Origin: Trichopria drosophilae
Lineage: Eukaryota; Arthropoda; Insecta; Hymenoptera; Diapriidae
NCBI GenBank assembly: GCA_030407085.1
Contig: CM059585.1
Location: 12,393,001 to 12,457,000, forward strand
DNA length: 64,000 nucleotides
Direction of reading: 5' to 3'
Translations under genes and position numbers: made by a program
Shown: piece by piece, positions 62,474 through 64,000 of the stretch
Layout: the number at the start of each line of letters is the position of its first letter
Position numbering within the stretch: position 1 is the first letter of the stretch
The notes under the pieces: generated by a model
The model's input: only the letters and a program-made list of their open reading frames with translations
The model's database searches: none
What the model was told of the DNA's origin: nothing

Positions 62474-62818
62474 TGGTAAAATAGATTTTTTAAATCTGAT
62501 ATTAATCGCAAATTTATTTTTCTTTATACAAAAATTCTCTAAATGTTTCCTTTTATTTTTATTTCTTTCTATTGCTAAAATTTTAACATTATCAAAATCA
62601 GAAATATGTTCTGTATTTATTTTATGTAAAGTTAACCCTGTATATTTATCTGCATCTCCAAGGATGTTTCTTTTATGTTCGTTGATTCTGTTTTTTAATA
62701 ACCGTCCTGTTTCTCCTATATAAACTCCATTACAGTTTTTACATTTAATTTCATAAACTATTTGTTTTTGATGTAAATTGTCAGTTTTATCTTTGAAAGG
62801 TTTAATACCGCCTTTAGC
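62471..62818 (-). pseudogene. GIY-YIG endonuclease domain of a Penelope-like retroelement (fragment)
   Basis: This minus-strand open segment of about 115 codons reads GIKPFKDKTDNLHQKQIVYE, then KCKNCNGVYIGETGRLLKNR, INEHKR, LTLHKI, HISDFDNVKILAIER and HLENFCIKKNKFAI. VYIGETGR with R..EH and the late E are the GIY-YIG nuclease signature, and the preceding Cys pair (C-K-N-C) is typical of Penelope-like elements. The domain nicks target DNA for integration in that class. The frame has no start of its own. It is separated from the upstream reverse transcriptase by stop codons at about 62820-62850. At its 3' end it runs straight into TA repeats without a natural end. Confidence 0.85.
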
Positions 62819-63530
62819 TTAGTTTAAATTAGTTTAGATTTTAGATTACGTTTAGATTAGTCGGTTTGTGTACAATTCTGATGTTTTTGGTTTTTAAAAT
62901 GTGTTTAACCCCTTCAGAGATACCTTGGACATCAGGGATACTAACTGTTTTTGTATAATTTTCATTGTTAGAAATACGTTGTGTTGAGTTATAAAAATAA
63001 TGAATTCTCTTTCTAATAAACTCATCAATAACAAAATTAGGGCAGTTATTTTCATGCAAAATGTCTCTTACTAAATTTAAATTCTTTTTTCGAAATTTAA
63101 TATGTGAGAGCTTAATAGCTCTATCTATTAAACCATATGCAGCTCCTAATTTATAGCATAAAGAATGATTAGACGTATAATTAAATTATCTACCGGAAAA
63201 AGTTTTTGTATGATACCAATCTGTAAAAAGTGTATCATTTATATTGATAACTAAAACATCTAAAAAGCTTAATTCATTATCAGTCTGTTTTTCTAATGTA
63301 AAAAAATTCAATTATCAAAACCTTTGATTTTATTAAAACTATTAACGGTGGCTAAAATAATATTAGTGCAATTGTTTGGAACTGAAGTGAAAATGTCATC
63401 TACATACCTAAAGTAGAAAAGTAATTTGATATGTAATTTATTAATTAGGATGTTTTCAATAAAATCTAAAGTCAGATCTTCTACTATCAGTGACAATGGG
63501 GACCGAAAATGAAGAAACTTTAAGCATCTC
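62819..63530 (-). pseudogene. Penelope-like reverse transcriptase remnant
   Basis: Read on the minus strand: FRSPLSLIVEDL (the PLSP-type motif before the catalytic site), then KLLFYFRYVDDIFTSVP containing the YVDD catalytic pair of reverse transcriptases, FDN, a stop/frameshift at about 63308, then NELSFLDVLV, TDWYHTKTFSGR, a stop codon, FNYTSNHSLCYKLGAAYGLI, DRAIKLSHIKFRKKNLNLVRD and VQGISEGVKHIL. FLDV, the TFSGR-x-x-N-x-x-SNH segment and the thumb-like DRAIKLS are characteristic of Penelope-like elements. At least one frameshift and several stops show that it is dead. Further 5' sequence beyond about 63530 is too degraded to follow. Confidence 0.85.
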
Positions 63531-64000
63531 TCGAATAAAATAACTTAACTTTATCAAATAAATTTAAATATGATTTACAAATAATATAATTTTTCGTACA
63601 GTCCTTTCTTTAGTAACCACAAAAACCGATATAGGAAGTTTGATATCCCTCGAAACAAGCAACAATATAAAATTTCGAAACATCAAATTGTAATTGAATA
63701 TCGTTGTTCATTTTTACTGATATTACGTATTGAATTCAGCCGTATAAATATCAATTACATGTTTTACAACAATGAATATTAAAACTGAAAACATAAAAGT
63801 AAATAGCTATTTATTGAAAATATTGACAGCTTCACAGGTTGCACAAGAAAAGACATTAGTTCGTAAGATCGGATTTGAAATTTGGCATGTAAAACTCGTT
63901 ACTGCTATAAAAGGTCCACAAATAGATTAAAAACTCATTTTACGAGTGGAATAAAGGCATCGAACTGGCTAAGAGCCGATTATTTCCGCTAATAAACTAC

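Larger units (their letters stand above)
43955..64000 (+). other. Downstream intron of the DPP-family gene (3' part outside window)
   Basis: The gtaagt donor opens an intron that does not end within the window as far as I can see. No exon with the DPP hydrolase motifs was found on the plus strand. It holds the repeats and elements listed separately, GC-richer islands (48000-48370, 48860-49200, 50045-50270, 52730-53010, 59560-59960) and AT-rich stretches with nothing recognisable (for example 50280-51350, 53600-54600, 57550-58500 and 60590-61430). A transcript end and start of another gene cannot be excluded, but no evidence for either is visible. Confidence 0.65.

Noticed and set aside
63308..63496. 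Reading the YVDD-containing frame as a short functional protein
   Set aside because: It is a fragment of a broken Penelope-like reverse transcriptase, with upstream decay, a downstream frameshift and further stops.

Overview
The window is AT-rich eukaryotic nuclear DNA. It has spliceosomal introns, dense old transposon remains, imperfect (CCTAA)n stretches matching the common insect telomere unit TTAGG, and a gene whose closest recognisable relatives are animal S9B dipeptidyl peptidases. An insect is the best fit. Hymenoptera is a guess from the base composition and the isolated GC-richer islands, and a search would be needed to settle it.

Only one host gene is supported. It is a dipeptidyl-peptidase-IV-family gene (DPP4/DPP10 type) on the + strand, seen as four internal exons: 4966-5135, 28725-28958, 29065-29300 and 43735-43954. 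The splice phases (0, 0 and 2/1) join them into one frame. Together they encode about 286 residues of the beta-propeller, from the Glu-Glu motif to the end of the cysteine-rich blade. The first exons lie before the window. The alpha/beta-hydrolase half, including the catalytic serine, lies after it, so whether the enzyme is active cannot be judged. Introns of 23.6 kb and 14.4 kb, plus flanking introns that leave the window, make up about 98% of the sequence.

Layout. 1-4965 is upstream intron with an 85-bp-armed hairpin, a direct/inverted repeat complex and a CCTAA stretch. 5136-28724 is a large intron with several TIR or foldback elements (TTAA-flanked, piggyBac-like ends at 6866-7411 and 16839-17669; CACTCA ends at 16159-16387), CCTAA repeats at 13316-13435, a block packed with TGATCA palindromes at 25942-26306, and GC-richer islands. 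29301-43734 holds two more TTAA-type foldback elements (39375-40189 and 40832-41477), then a degenerate ~150-bp tandem array (41825-43680) that ends 55 bp before the fourth exon and is split by a tRNA-derived SINE. 43955-64000 has displaced array units, a polypyrimidine/polypurine inverted pair, a second tandem array (45790-47060), a long CCTAA-type array (57140-57545), two adjacent inverted-repeat elements (60164-60589), and a broken Penelope-like retroelement (reverse transcriptase plus GIY-YIG domain) with an inverted partial copy and TA microsatellites (61530-63530).

The main interest is the non-coding structure: several dispersed repeat families recur across all the introns, including one that carries ATGGCGG/CCATnTTG cores. 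I see no operon, CRISPR array, prokaryotic gene or functional tRNA. Most short ORFs are chance frames in AT-rich DNA or lie inside repeats.
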